Shown: positions 22,056 to 33,672 of the stretch, in pieces | Layout: the number at the start of each line of letters is the position of its first letter | Position numbering within the stretch: the first letter of the stretch is position 1 | DNA from: Camillea tinctor | Taxonomy: Eukaryota > Ascomycota > Sordariomycetes > Xylariales > Xylariaceae | NCBI GenBank assembly: GCA_022578605.1 | Contig: MU394149.1 | Coordinates: 1-64,000 of the forward strand | DNA: 64,000 nt | Reading direction: 5' to 3' | Program-made: the position numbers and the translations under genes | The notes under the pieces: model-generated | What the model was told of the DNA's origin: nothing | The model's database searches: none | The model's input: only the letters and a program-made list of their open reading frames with translations

Positions 22056-22623
22056 CTTGAAAAAGCGTTCGGTAGTGCCTAGGTTAGATGATTATAAGTT
22101 ACAGATTGAGATTTGAAGATATAAGTTGAATGTCCCCCTTTGTGTGACTTACGAGGCGATATTGTATGAGTCGCAAGCTCGGGCCTTTCGTGGGGTGCTA
22201 TGTGGAGGAGAAGGGCCCCGCGCCGGTCTTGTGAAGTGTTTTCTATTCCGAGCCTATTCCGTTCCAAGGATTCCAGCCGCGTATTTGCTAGGATTATTAC
22301 ACTAGTGTGCTAGGTATTTACACACTCAGACACTGAAGATGAAGAGGTTAAATATGGCATATCAGGGATTTATTCACCTCTGTTGGATAGTAAATACCAT
22401 GTAACATAGAGAAATATGCAACTAGCTTAGCTTAAGGTTGAGAGAAGTTATAGGAATGGACAGCCAAGTCACAAGTGGTCAACTCTCATCTCTCGGACTG
22501 CTATCTTCAGTCGCAAATGATCCATAAAATTATTCATAGCTATTCCCACAAGGTCATTCCTTATACTATCAATCTCATACGAAGCTATATGTATCTATAT
22601 GATGTTTTTACATGTGGCACTTG
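22056..22623. other. Intergenic, promoter of the acyl-CoA dehydrogenase gene
   Basis: Spacer between two minus-strand genes. It must hold the promoter of the dehydrogenase gene and the terminator of the monooxygenase gene. No specific site was recognised. Confidence 0.4.
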
Positions 22624-24528
22624 TTAACCACGCGACAAGATGCTCTTCACAGCTAAAAGCAAGACAGACGTGGGGTCTTCTGGCCGGTCAGTGCTACGCC
22701 AAGCGATGTAGCGGTCTGGTCTAACGAGGATTGCACCGCGGTCTCCGATCTCTCGGCGGTCTGCCCACTCGCCCGTTACATCATCGTAGGTGCACCGGAA
22801 ACCAACAGCGTAGGTGGGCAGCTCGATTCCCAGTTCCTTGCTCACAGTTGCGGCTGCGGTTTCCCATGGCTTTCCACCAATACCCACAATTAGTCCAAAG
22901 CGCCCGTGCTCAAGAATGTCTAACACCGCCAAGCGACGCCCATCACGCTCCACCCACGCATGGGGCAAAAAGGCTCCAGGGTGCGTCGTCGGCTCATAGT
23001 CGAGCACTGGATCACCCTGGAGCGGCGGAAACGGTGTCCCATCGCTAATCACGGCAGTTGAGGAACCATAGCGCTGGCCCAGCTGTAAGCCCAGTGCATT
23101 AGAGCGACGATTATTCTTCTTAACTTCTTCTTGTAGCTTACGTCGACGCTCCTCCGCCCCTGTGGCATCCGAGAAGAGGCTTTCGAGCATATCATTTCCC
23201 GACTCACGTGACTGGCCCTGCTGGAATGCTAACACCCCTGGCATTCCTTTCATTGCGTATAAGCACGAGATGGCATGGTCCACTGCCTGTTTGCCAATAG
23301 GTTGCCTCTCATCGTTGTATGAGTCTAGGAGTTTATCATCTGCTTTCCCCTTCAAAACTAGAGCAAGCTTCCAAGCTAGGTTCCAAGCGTCTTGTACCGA
23401 AGTATTCAACCCAAGCCCGGCAGAGGGTGGATGGCGATGAGCAGCATCACCAGCGAGGAAAACGCGTCCCCGCCGATACTCTGTTGCAACAACGTGATTG
23501 ACCTGCCATTTGCCCACATTCTTTACGCGGATCGGGACAGGATCGTCCTCAATTCCAAGCAGTTTTCTAACGTATGCGATAATGGCTTCGTCTGAACTGT
23601 CCGGCTCTCCATTTGTAGGATCGTATTGCCTATTTATCGTCCATTCGGTGAAAGGAAGCGCGGAGATAAGCATTCCCGAACCGGTCCAGTATTCGTCACC
23701 CGGTTGCATAATTACGTAAATGCAGGCAGGCCGATGCGCAGTATACTTTGTTAGATCCATTTCCAGCCAGTAACTGAACATCGACATTAGTCCAGACTCT
23801 CCCCAAAATCCGAATCCGATTTGCTTAGCAACCTCTGAGCGGGCACCATCAGCACCAACAGCATAGCGTGCCTTGACTTGATACTCAGCCTGAGTCGTAC
23901 GCTCACGTATTCGCGCTACAACACCATCAGATATCTCCTCGATATGTATCATCTCGTGATAGTAGAGAATTTTGGCGCCTTTCTCCCGCGCTTCTCTTAG
24001 AAGAACTGGCTCGAGGACGTGCTGTGGTGTATTTTCCATCTGGCATGGACTGGCTTTAGCAAAGGCTGTAAGCTGGTGATCCCCGGCCCCGTAGCAGCTA
24101 TAACGACCAATCTCAGTCCCGGTGAGACTAGTCGCCATGACGCCATACCCAAGAGACCTCAGTGGAGTAGATACGGCTTTCACTCGATGCTCTATACCCA
24201 TGTCACGGAAGATTTCCATGGTTCTCTGGTTCGTGACGTGAGCCCTTGGTGCGGGGGCCGTGCTGCCGTGTTTTGCGATTGTGTATGTTCGGACCCCGGC
24301 GTCGCTCAGCAGTCCTGAAAGAACGATGCCGGTGACTCCAGCTCCCACAATGAGTACATCGGTCTCAATTACTGGCGTAGCCAACGTCTGAGGATTCGCT
24401 GTCCCCTTGGAAGTTTGGTCACTGTGGCATCAAAATTAGCACCAGCTCGCTACCTTAGGAAAGGCCATGTTCTATTCCTACCTAGCAAAAGGAAGATACG
24501 CATCGGAGCGGCTTGGATCGGAAGTCAT
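22624..24528 (-). CDS. FAD-dependent phenol-hydroxylase-type monooxygenase
   Basis: A flavoprotein aromatic hydroxylase of the PheA/TfdB type. These use NADPH and O2 to add a hydroxyl to a phenolic ring. Motifs: dinucleotide-binding VGAGVTGIVLSGLLSDAG (about 40-57), the YAVGADGARSEVAKQ (DG) block, and VFLAGDAAHRHPPSAGLGLN (GD motif) followed by VQDAWNLAWKLALV. The C-terminal thioredoxin-like tail (GRFGLIVGIGGKPW onward) is present. The long frame has no ATG near its start (TTG only), so I add a first exon at 24528-24482, joined to 24421-22624 by a 60-nt intron with a TGCTAAT branch site. This gives about 614 residues starting MTSDPSRSDAYLPFA. It is divergent from the DUF3500 gene across a shared 0.8-kb promoter region, which suggests co-expression. 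The substrate is unknown. Confidence 0.92.
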
Positions 24529-25324
24529 TTTGGTGTCTTAATCAAGCTACAGTAGGTTGTGTAAATGAGGCTCGTTCTTTGCAGTCAAATGAATAGGTCT
24601 GAAGTTTTGAGCGACTTAAGCCTAGTTAAAAGTGCGAAGAATGATTTCAAGTACAAGGACGAATATTCTTATACTGAAATAGGGATAGAAATACAATACT
24701 CTACATGTTACTGTTTTTAGTATATATTAGTAACGTGCTGATTTTTATGTGCTGCTAGATGTTACTACAACCTAGTGATCAAGAGTTATCGACATGGGGC
24801 TCGGAGGACCCCATTAGGTACACATGTGCCCCATTAGTATATTACCACTTCAGGAATGTGGGGTATGTGGGGAGGTACACTGATTGGTCCCCCAGTATCG
24901 CCTCCATCGAAGTCTAACACTTAACGCCCCTTTGACCATACCAAGTTCATTGACTATTAGCTGGGGTAGATTCGCAACGAATGGTGAAAACCCTCAAGAG
25001 ATCCAGGTTACGTAGCGTTCCGGCACCGCAAAAGTCAGTTGACCGTAGCGCACAAGCCCTTCTTGTGGTGTGGTATATGCCTTAGGATTTGTAGAAGCTC
25101 GGATTTAGTATCATTCGCGGCTATTCTAAGAGGCGGAATGTTCCCCTGATACGTCATGTGCTTCAGTTCTTTTCGCCGAAGGCTCCTCGGATGACTGAAT
25201 CACGGAGTGCTTGTATTTCGTTTCGTTATTAAATAGCTACGATTCCCTGTTCCACTGTCCTCTTCTAACCGTCAACGCATTATCGTCATACGCATCACTG
25301 ACCAGAGATCGATAAGTTATTCAA
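24529..25324. promoter_or_regulatory. Divergent promoter region: monooxygenase / DUF3500
   Basis: 796 bp between two divergent start codons. It contains a reversed CCAAT box (ATTGG at about 24881-24885), several CCCC/GGGG clusters, among them GGGGCTCGGAGGACCCC (about 24795-24811), and a CCG-N9-CGG spacing near 25172. Shared control of the two genes is inferred from position. Confidence 0.5.
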
Positions 25325-26596
25325 ATGTCGGATACAGCAGAGAAGACAGCCGGGTGGCGGAATTATATTCCGCCACGCGACGTGCAGAGAAGTATAGAGC
25401 TTGCGAAGTCAGATACTTATCGATGGTGTGATTTGCGATGCGCCGAACCGTTCGTATCAGACTGGAAGCAAACTTGGGAGAAATTATACAATGAACCTTA
25501 CAAAGGGATCACGATTGACGGCCATGTCATCCCTAATTTATATCATCTGGCAGGGCAAAACGACGATCATGGAGCTCCCACGGCGGACATGGTAAAGGCG
25601 GCTGAAAATGCGTTGGAAATCGCGTCACCGGAGCAACGACAAGCACTGTTAAAGGACGTCAATAGCCCCGAATGGAGGAGTTGGATCAACCCGGAGATAT
25701 ACATATTCAGACATGGCCTCCGTTTCGAAGAGATCTCAGAGGATCTTGTTCTTGCACTGCACAATCTCATCAGAAAGAGTCTGTCGCCTGCCGGCTACGA
25801 GAAAGCTGTAGGCTGCATGAACGTCAATGGGTTTTTGGGAGAAGTCGTAGACGGCAAGGGCGTTCTCAATACTAAGTCCTACAACTTTGTCATCTTCGGT
25901 ATTCCGTCGGAGAACGAACCATGGGGTTGGCAGCTATTTGGACACCACCTCTGCATGAATTGCTTTGTAGTCGGCACACAAATGGTGATATCACCAGTGT
26001 TCATGGGGGCAGAGCCGAATGTTATAGACGATGGTCCACATAAAGGCACTGAGCTTTTCATCGAACAAGAGCAATTGGGGCTCAGGTTGATGCAATCCCT
26101 TGATCAAGAGACGCAGAAAGATACGTGCGTGTATTCCAAGTTGAGCGGCCCAGAATATCCCAGTTGGAGGTTTCACCGTGCCGATCAACGCCATCTGGGT
26201 GGTGCGTTCCAGGACAACCGCGTGATCCCTTATGAGGGCGTCAAAGTATCAGGTTTCACAGAGCCTCAACAAAATATACTCCGCAAGCTGATCATTCTAA
26301 GTCTCAACTTTCTCCCCGAGCGAGCGCTGGCTGCACGCATGAAGGAGATTTCGGACTGTTGGGCCAACACATATTTTTGCTGGATAGGGGGGTTTCAGCC
26401 TGGAAATGCCTTCTATTACAAAATCCACTCGCCTGTCCTCATGGTTGAATTTGACCACCATACAGGCGTGTTTCTGAACAATAAGGAACCCTTGCCCTTC
26501 CATATCCATACCTTGGTGAGGACTCCAAATGGTAATGATTATGGGAAGGCACTCCTTGAACAATACCGGCAGCAGCAGGACTGCAAGTCCTTGTAA
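25325..26596 (+). CDS. DUF3500 family protein
   Basis: A 423-residue intronless protein of the DUF3500 family, whose biochemical role is not established. I recognise the family by two conserved blocks: WGWQLFGHHLCMNCFVVG (about 199-216), and a C-terminal block VEFDHHTGVFLNNKEPLPFH with HTLVRTPNGNDYGKALL close to the end. These conserved His and Asp residues could bind a metal or act in catalysis; that is inference. No signal peptide or membrane segment is seen. It is divergently paired with the phenol-hydroxylase-type monooxygenase and followed by a regulator. An imperfect inverted repeat GGCGGAAT..ATTCCGCC lies inside its 5' coding part (about 25356-25373). Confidence 0.88.
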   Translation: MSDTAEKTAGWRNYIPPRDVQRSIELAKSDTYRWCDLRCAEPFVSDWKQTWEKLYNEPYKGITIDGHVIPNLYHLAGQNDDHGAPTADMVKAAENALEIASPEQRQALLKDVNSPEWRSWINPEIYIFRHGLRFEEISEDLVLALHNLIRKSLSPAGYEKAVGCMNVNGFLGEVVDGKGVLNTKSYNFVIFGIPSENEPWGWQLFGHHLCMNCFVVGTQMVISPVFMGAEPNVIDDGPHKGTELFIEQEQLGLRLMQSLDQETQKDTCVYSKLSGPEYPSWRFHRADQRHLGGAFQDNRVIPYEGVKVSGFTEPQQNILRKLIILSLNFLPERALAARMKEISDCWANTYFCWIGGFQPGNAFYYKIHSPVLMVEFDHHTGVFLNNKEPLPFHIHTLVRTPNGNDYGKALLEQYRQQQDCKSL

Positions 26597-27584
26597 GGAG
26601 CAGAAAGCCACGGTATAGCTATCGGGATGAATTTACAAATGTGGGGTATTATGCGCGGTATAGGAAGCAGTATATTCATTTGTTTGATATTATATTAGCC
26701 AATTCTGAAGTTAATCATGTCAGTTTTGACCAATTCCATAGCACTATGACCATTGTAGTAACATATTACTATAAGGGAAGAAAATCACTCCCAATGCCTC
26801 AGCTTCATGTTCAGAAGACCAGACTGTGATGTTACAATAAGTGCTAGTCAACTCATTATACCATAAGATCAAAAGACTTTTGCAATGACTAAATGGTCAC
26901 TGTGACCCGACTTTTTATTATAGAGTTACACTTCCTACCCCTTGGCTGGGACGCGACATGTGATTCTAGACATGACACTCATTCTGATATTCAATCTTAA
27001 TACGCATAGAGTGTGCTTCAACTGGACTCTATCTTACAAGTAGCTATACCTTACAAATCATTAGGCTATTAACTTATCCATTGAAGTATTTCATTCCCGG
27101 TAGTCTACATAAACATTTACCATCAACGTCAGAAACCGCTTCTTGTATTGCCTAGGGGAAGTAATGGTGGCGATGGTTTGGGCTAGGACGCATTGAGCGT
27201 CGAAGCCAACCTTTAAACATTCATGTTCTCCTATTTGTCAGGGTTGTCCGATGCATGGCGTCCCATTCCAATTCCGCTACTGTCAAGTTCATCACACGAG
27301 TTTTATCACATCTACAGGTGCAAAAGCCATAGACGCAATGAGACTTGCACTAGTTAAGTCATAAAATGAGTTCTGGGGTCACGGGGTATTTGAACTGTGC
27401 ATAAACAAAATCTTTTACCAGGTCTTAGGTTGCTAGCTGCGATAGATTCATGCACGGGTCAAATCACAGCCAACACCTCGGGACGGAGATACGGCTCTCT
27501 CAGTCTTTACAATGCGTAATATGCTGTCTGAGGCGTGCTTGTAGTGTCCAAATTGTTTAGATCTGTTGAAATGAGGTTATGAGG

Positions 27585-27707
27585 TTGCTTGATTAGGTGA
27601 CTATCTATGAATGGATGATGGGAGGACCTGCCCTTTATATACATTTAGCTGTGGATACACCGTGTACCTGTACCTCGACAGATGTCCCTTATCACCTATT
27701 TAAGCAA
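27585..27707. mobile_element. MITE-like dispersed repeat, copy B
   Basis: 123 bp bounded by imperfect inverted ends, TTGCTTGATTAGGTGA and TCACCTATTTAAGCAA. The core is GATGATGGGAGGACCTGCC then ATATACATTTAGCTGTGGAT. This is the cleanest small copy of the family. TGAAATGAGGTTATGAGG lies just outside the left end and also flanks copies C and D, so the true element may be longer. Confidence 0.72.
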
Positions 27708-28619
27708 TAAGGAAATCTCAGTGGTTACTTGTAGTTAGTGGGACTATCATCTTTACATCTTACGACCCCCTACTAATACCGATACCACACTACTTCAGCC
27801 CGATGTAAAGATTATGGAGAGTGATGTTATTGTCAGTTTATATATACCGTTTTCATACTACCTACGGACCTATTTATCCCCTGATTTATTATCATCCTCT
27901 CCCTGCCGTTCCGACTTGGCTCAAAAACCAACCAGATCTCCTCACCAGTCGAGGATTCGGCATATTGAATTTAGGCTCTCCCACATATGGTTCCAGACTT
28001 AGAGGGAAGCTAATAAATAAATCTATGCACTTTTACGCAATGATGTCAAAGATTGGCATATCGCTGATTTGTATCCATCAGAGCTTTCAGCGACATAGCC
28101 CAAGTGTTGAAATACAAGCCCTGATAAGCTACGGCGCTTAATCATCTTTTGCCATTCATTTCATCACCAAGCGGAAGGGGACCAAGGGGTTCACAGGATT
28201 TGAATGGTTCTCAGTGCCACCTACCTATATGGTTCATACTTCAATCTAGTGGGATACGACCTGTTTTTGTCAGGATGCTCTTCAGTTCTTGTCCGAACGT
28301 AAGCTAAGAAACTCCTTTACCACCATAATCTGGTGTAAGCTTATGTAGGCAATCGGGTCAAGCTGGGCTTTCCTAAAGCTATGCCGTTTCACCATTTGTA
28401 TGCGGGCCCGTCTACCAATGGCCGGATATTAACATTTTGGAGGGGTTAAAATATAATTTAAATATAACGCCTGTAGGCTACACCGTTCGTTCCGTTATGT
28501 AGTAGTAATTATGTAGGGTGAGCAAACGAACCCACTTCCAAGATGTGGGCACTGCAACCATCCACCAAAGTCGTCTTTGTGGGTCCTGACGCATTTGTTA
28601 TTTTCGTCAACCGTCGAAG

Positions 28620-28635
28620 TTCCGAAATTTCGGAA
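28620..28635. promoter_or_regulatory. Perfect palindrome TTCCGAAATTTCGGAA
   Basis: A perfect 16-bp palindrome with everted CCG-N6-CGG triplets, about 0.9 kb upstream of the Zn2Cys6 regulator. Zn2Cys6 dimers typically bind paired CGG triplets. A one-mismatch copy lies at 33306-33321. The operator role is inferred. Confidence 0.5.
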
Positions 28636-29509
28636 ATCTCACTGTTGGGTCAAGTCCGTCGGCACACTGCTGAGACGCTTCGCTCTGCACGATCACTCCT
28701 TGGCATCCCAATGAGTATACCTAGTTATGCTCCCACTAGCGTTAAGGAATCCGCAAACGCACTGATCATACGAATGGTCCATGCTACCTATAACTAGTGG
28801 AAATGATAAAAGTAGGTAGGCGTATGAGGGGTCCACTGAGGTGAAAAGTGCCGAGAGTGCATTATGACGTTGGAGCCGAGGGAAATGCATCCTAGTGTAG
28901 TAAACTATCACTATAACGATTGCCTAACGACGTAGTGGGTATTCTTGGTCCTTACGATACGGTCATCTTTTGGAAAATTTCTTGCACACTTCAGATATGC
29001 AGACTTCCCACCTAGGAACTATATTTAAATTAAAGCTAGGTAGATGAACAATTCATTACGGGGGAGCGCATGCGCGACAGAGCGTTCAACCGCTTTGTAT
29101 TCAAAATAATGACAGGTATAAAGCGTGCTTCCAGTGAAACATGTTGGTCAATGAATTGCGAATAGAGTGGTGTCTATTCGAATGGTAGATTATTATCTAG
29201 AGTACGTAGCCTTCATGCTGAAAGGCGGGGAAAAAGAGGTGCCAAGAATTCGCGTTTCGGAGGTTGCTGTATAGTAGTAAGCCATAAACCCCCATACGCG
29301 ACTGATATGCTTGGCGACACCGCGGAGCACGGGAGCAGCAACTAGTCAGATCTTGCCCGTCTGGGGTACGGGGTAACTGTGCTTGCGTTGATTGGGGCGA
29401 GCCTCTCCAACCAGGTAGTTCCTTCAGATCGTGTCCGGCATTCCTAACGTCTTCACGATTTTTCTCTCATTTTGAATTTGCACCGAGAGACGCAAGGAAA
29501 CTATCGACA

Positions 29510-32500
29510 ATGTCAACAGGAGCTGAACACGACACACCTCCGCGCAGCGAAGCCAATGAAGGCTCTGATCATATCAACGAACAGCAGACAAAACGAGCTA
29601 AAAGGCGAAAATACGCAGTTAAAGCTTGGTATGAGTCCACATTTTTTAGAAGCCCGTAACCTCCTCACGCAGGGGTTAACAAGTTGATTGTAGCTATGAA
29701 TGTCGGAAGCGCAAGATCCGGGTATGACAGCCCTTCATCTTCGGCTCAGTAACTACATGATCATTATGCTTATCAAAGTAGTGCGATGGGGAATCGCCAT
29801 GTTTCCCATGCCTCTCCCGCAAGAGGAATTGTATGATACGAGAACGACATGATGCTCCTCCTACAAGAGAATATGAGGCCGGACCAGCCGAACCATCATT
29901 ATCAAGAATTCGGGACTTTGGTGAAGAAGGGTGAGTAGCTGTGGCGGCCTCCGTTAACCTCCATTTTGACAAGTTTAGTACTACAATCAACGACTTATTG
30001 AATCGTATCAGCTATGTTGAGCAACAGATGAAGGCAGTCATGAAGAACAGCTCAGGCAATCCGTCAGTCGCTGAAATGTATGAAACCTCAGCCGATCTGA
30101 CCGACACAGCCACGACAGAGTCTGCTTCTCCCGGAGGATACACTAATGTCGACTCAGAAGATGCGCGCACATTTGTCGGCGATACATCAAGCTTGAATGC
30201 ACTTAGACGGATAGAGTCTCAGCTCGACGACCTTGGTGTGCAGATTCGTCCGGACAGTCCACTGTCCTCCACTAGGCCATTGACTCCGAGGCAAAACAGT
30301 GCACGTAACGTCAATGATGGCAAGAATCAGCGGGGCAGTCTTCAGTCAATCCTCGTGGCCTACGGGATTGTGCCTGATCAAGCAGAGTGGGACACGTTTC
30401 TGCGAATCTATCTTGACGAAATCCACGGTATCTACCCATTCCTGCATCCACCCTCCATGCAACAGACCTATGCGTATCTCTGGGATAGGTCATTCGTGGT
30501 CTTACCCGACGATCTAGAGAGACATAAAGAGGGTAGGATTTCAGCCGCAATTGTCTTCCTCTGTCTTGCTCTGGGGCGTTGTATGGCATCATCCAGAGGT
30601 AATGATACCAATGCTACTCATTCCGCTGGATGGAGTTTTTACTCTGTTGCTGTGTACCTCTTGCGGCCCCTTCTCGATATAGCGCAAGATTATCCCATCA
30701 CGTTACACGGGTTACAAGCTTGTGGGTTAATGGAAAGTCCTTCTGAAGACTCTCGTGTTCCGTGCTCGTTATTAACATCGCGCAGGTTATATACCTTTTT
30801 AGGATTGATGCAACTGAGAAATCAGAGCGTATTCTCTCCCTTGCTATTTCGAACGCGCATATTCTGGGTCTACATCGAAAAGCAACTTACGCACAAATGG
30901 GTGTATTTGATAACGAGATGTTTACACGAACCTGGTGGTGTTTATATGCTCTCGACCGACGTTTATGTTTTTGCTCAGGTCGTCCGTTTCTTATACAGGA
31001 CAGTATGTAATATTTAGCATCATTTCTTGCCGTGGCTAATGTAGCTCGGCGGTTCAAGCTTCCAGCCGAACTTTCACGAGAGAGACTCAGCTCTCGAGAT
31101 ATGTCATTTTGCCTTTCATTATTTACTAAACAAAGCATAGCTGACTGCAGTCTTTAGTCGATAACGACGTCCGCAGCCCTTTCAATGTCAGCGATGACTG
31201 GCTTGGGCGGCAGAAGTCTACCACTGCCACTGTCGAGGAGCTCGGAGATGAGATTAAGGCACAGGCTTCCATCACTCACAATACGACCATTCCCTACTTG
31301 GAAGCAACAATATCTTACTCAAAGATCGCTGGTGATGCTTGGAAGGCTGTTTACGGTGTGGATACGGTAGCCCACAACGGACCTAACTTCATATGTGACT
31401 ACTTGGATATTTTGCTTGAAAGCTGGAGCCAAAAACTACCCCCTGGCCTAAGGTACGAAGCCAACGTGCCGTACGAAGATCAGTTCGCTAGCTCGGAATG
31501 GTGGCAAATGAAAGAATGCCTTTTTAACCACATGGTACGCCTCCCCACAAAGTTGATACATACTGAAGCTAATCTTCCTTACTTAGCGCTGCACGTTTCT
31601 CAAATTGCTGATTAGGAGGCCTGTAGCATCCTCGACCAGCCCCTCCTCACGAGTCCATCAAGACATAGCAAATGAAGTGATTTCTGCCCAGCTCGCCTGC
31701 TCGATAATTGAAGTCTTCGAAAGGATTCCCATGAAGTACCCGAAATATTGCATTGGATTTATGAATTACATTATCAGCTCAACGATTATCCTGTTTAGTA
31801 TCGCTGTTAGAAATCCTGGGTTCAAGGAAATCTATAAAGAACGGATACTATACGCAATGCAAAGCATCATGACCTACTGCCAGAAGACGTGGGTCAGCGG
31901 AAAGACGATCCGAGCGGCTTCCAAATTAAACAAGATGGTACAGAGCATCTTCGGCTCATTATCGAATGGGGATCATGGTAAAAGAAGTGGTCGCCGAGAT
32001 GAGCAAGATGGAAGAATGTATAATATATACATCAGCCATAATGAAGGAAATGAGCCGGCTACCATGCGTAGTACGCCCATGCGGGCATTGGAGTTGCATT
32101 GGCCCCTTCATGGACGTTCCGCGCCTCCAGATTCGCTCGCCGCTCAGCATAAAAGCAACCCTTCGTTGATGTCGAACTCATCAACAATAACGAATGGATC
32201 GACTAGATCGAGTCGGACTCAATCGTCAAGAATTCATGTACCATTCCCATCTTCCGTAGATTCAGCACCTCCTGAGTTTTCATCATCAGCAGAGGCACGG
32301 GTTCATAAAGAGCTGCCGCGACCGACAGACATGCTCTCCACGTCAGAATATATACCAGAAGCACCGATAATGTGGCCTCCCATGTCCCCTGATAGCGAGA
32401 TCATTGGTTTTCCCGGCCTACCTATGGTCGATTTTGACTTCGAACAATCGTTTGGATTCGCACGTTCAAGATTAACTCCCCTTCCGGGGTCTAATTTAAC

Positions 32501-32522
32501 GGAGCTCGACAATCTGGAGTGA
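29510..32522 (+). CDS. Zn2Cys6 transcription factor with fungal-specific domain, frameshifted here
   Basis: A pathway-type regulator. Exons: 29510-29628, 29694-29721, 29782-29930, 29979-30732, 30786-31002, 31158-32522. The first three exons rebuild the zinc cluster ACYECRKRKIRCD, then CFPCLSRKRNC (about residues 39-66). A coiled segment (LLNRISYVEQQMK) is followed by the PF04082-type middle domain (FLRIYLDEIHGIYPFLHPP; ILGLHRK; RTWWCLYALDRRL). Two oddities stand out. The intron at 30733-30785 begins GAAAGT instead of GT although phase and acceptor fit. The frame breaks at about 31602, where one extra T in CAAATTGCTG separates ALHVSQ from MLIRRPVASS. Removing that base gives about 876 residues. 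So it is either recently inactivated or affected by a base error. The acidic, Ser-rich C terminus (EYIPEAPIMWPPMSPDSE) looks like an activation domain. Confidence 0.82.
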
Positions 32523-33672
32523 TTTGAATATAGGAGTATTGTGGTTATAAATGTTGTTAATGTATTGCTTGGTAGTGATGTCTGAGCTAACTTCATACGT
32601 CTCTGGTGCTCTTCGTGAAAGGTCGTCCAATAATAATTAGGACACATATTCAACGCGTCACCTTATATTCTCATTTTTATCGGGAAATGTTATTCAAAAC
32701 AGGGAAACCAACCTCGGAAGTGTTATGATAAGTAGGGTATTAATAAATCAGGACCCGGCTTTGACTTTGTTCCATCATATAGGCCCAGTTCTCTGCACCA
32801 TAACTACATTATTACCGGTCAAAAAGGGCCTCAAGTGTAGTTCCATATGTTCGTAAACTACACTGTTGATGAGCCCTAACATTTCAACTCTGGAAACTAG
32901 TAGATCTTAGAGTGTAGAATGCACTCTGGCAATTTCAAAAGGTATTCTTGGCGCATAACTGCTTTCCCTAGTTTCACCATAAGTTTCTTCAATGTGAGCT
33001 ATGTAAACCCTTCGTAGAGTATATAGGAAGTACTCACTGGTATATCGGCATTACAAAAGCGAAACGCGATGAAGGACTCCCGTAGGTGCTCATGTCTGTG
33101 TTATGAACAAAGTTGCCGTGACAGTTCATCTGTCTCATCGAGGTTATGTATTCGCAGTAGTGGGGAGCCTTTCCATAAATACGCATGGGTTAAGCAGGAA
33201 CCTCCATTGGTAATCTATGATTCCATGTAGAAATACTGGTAATTTCCGAAGTCGGTTATCATGGTCAATGATCCTATCCTGATTAAAAAAATCTTTGATT
33301 CTACATTCCGAAACTTCGGAACCTCGACGCTCGGGGAGGTGGGTCTACACTAAGTTTGGGTTATTCGTTCCATCTCCGTATCAGACATCCCGAAGGTTCT
33401 TTCAACTCCCGGGACTTACGAATTAGCCAGAGGCATATTCATTCCGCTGTAATCGCGTTATCATAATTGCTCATAGCTGCATTCCCAATAGAAAGACGCA
33501 ACTTAGCCACTTAGACATAATATAAGAATATACTCTACTTCGCTCAGCTACACATTATTGGGTTAACAAAATTTTTATCAGCCTCCTGTATTAGCCCAGT
33601 CATCATTTATCCTTTGTCTCATCCTGAGAATTGCCAATAGAGCTTTATAGTGCATACTATCCAGAGTCGACC
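32523..33672. other. Intergenic, promoter of the PRISE-type reductase gene
   Basis: 1.15 kb without a gene. It holds the second CCG-N6-CGG palindrome (33306-33321), 352 bp upstream of the reductase ATG. A CCTCGACG..CTCGGGGAGG stretch follows it. Confidence 0.45.
33306..33321. promoter_or_regulatory. Near-perfect palindrome TTCCGAAACTTCGGAA
   Basis: It differs from the palindrome at 28620 by one central base and keeps the everted CCG-N6-CGG triplets and the TT/AA flanks. Its location 352 bp upstream of the PRISE-type reductase fits an upstream activating site for the cluster's Zn2Cys6 regulator. This is inferred. Confidence 0.5.

Larger units (their letters stand above)
26597..29509. other. 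Long intergenic region with a MITE copy and an everted CCG palindrome
   Basis: About 2.9 kb without a convincing gene. It contains repeat copy B (27585-27707) and the TTCCGAAATTTCGGAA palindrome (28620-28635). Open frames at 27821-28141 and 28543-28797 have no recognisable family and are probably chance. Confidence 0.45.

Noticed and set aside
22731..23048. 105-codon plus-strand frame
   Set aside because: Antisense shadow of the monooxygenase C-terminal domain.
28543..28797. 84-codon frame upstream of the Zn2Cys6 gene
   Set aside because: It overlaps the CCG palindrome, and its sequence shows no family or splice partners; the regulatory reading is simpler.
30311..30592. 93-codon minus-strand frame
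   Set aside because: Antisense shadow of the Zn2Cys6 regulator's middle domain.
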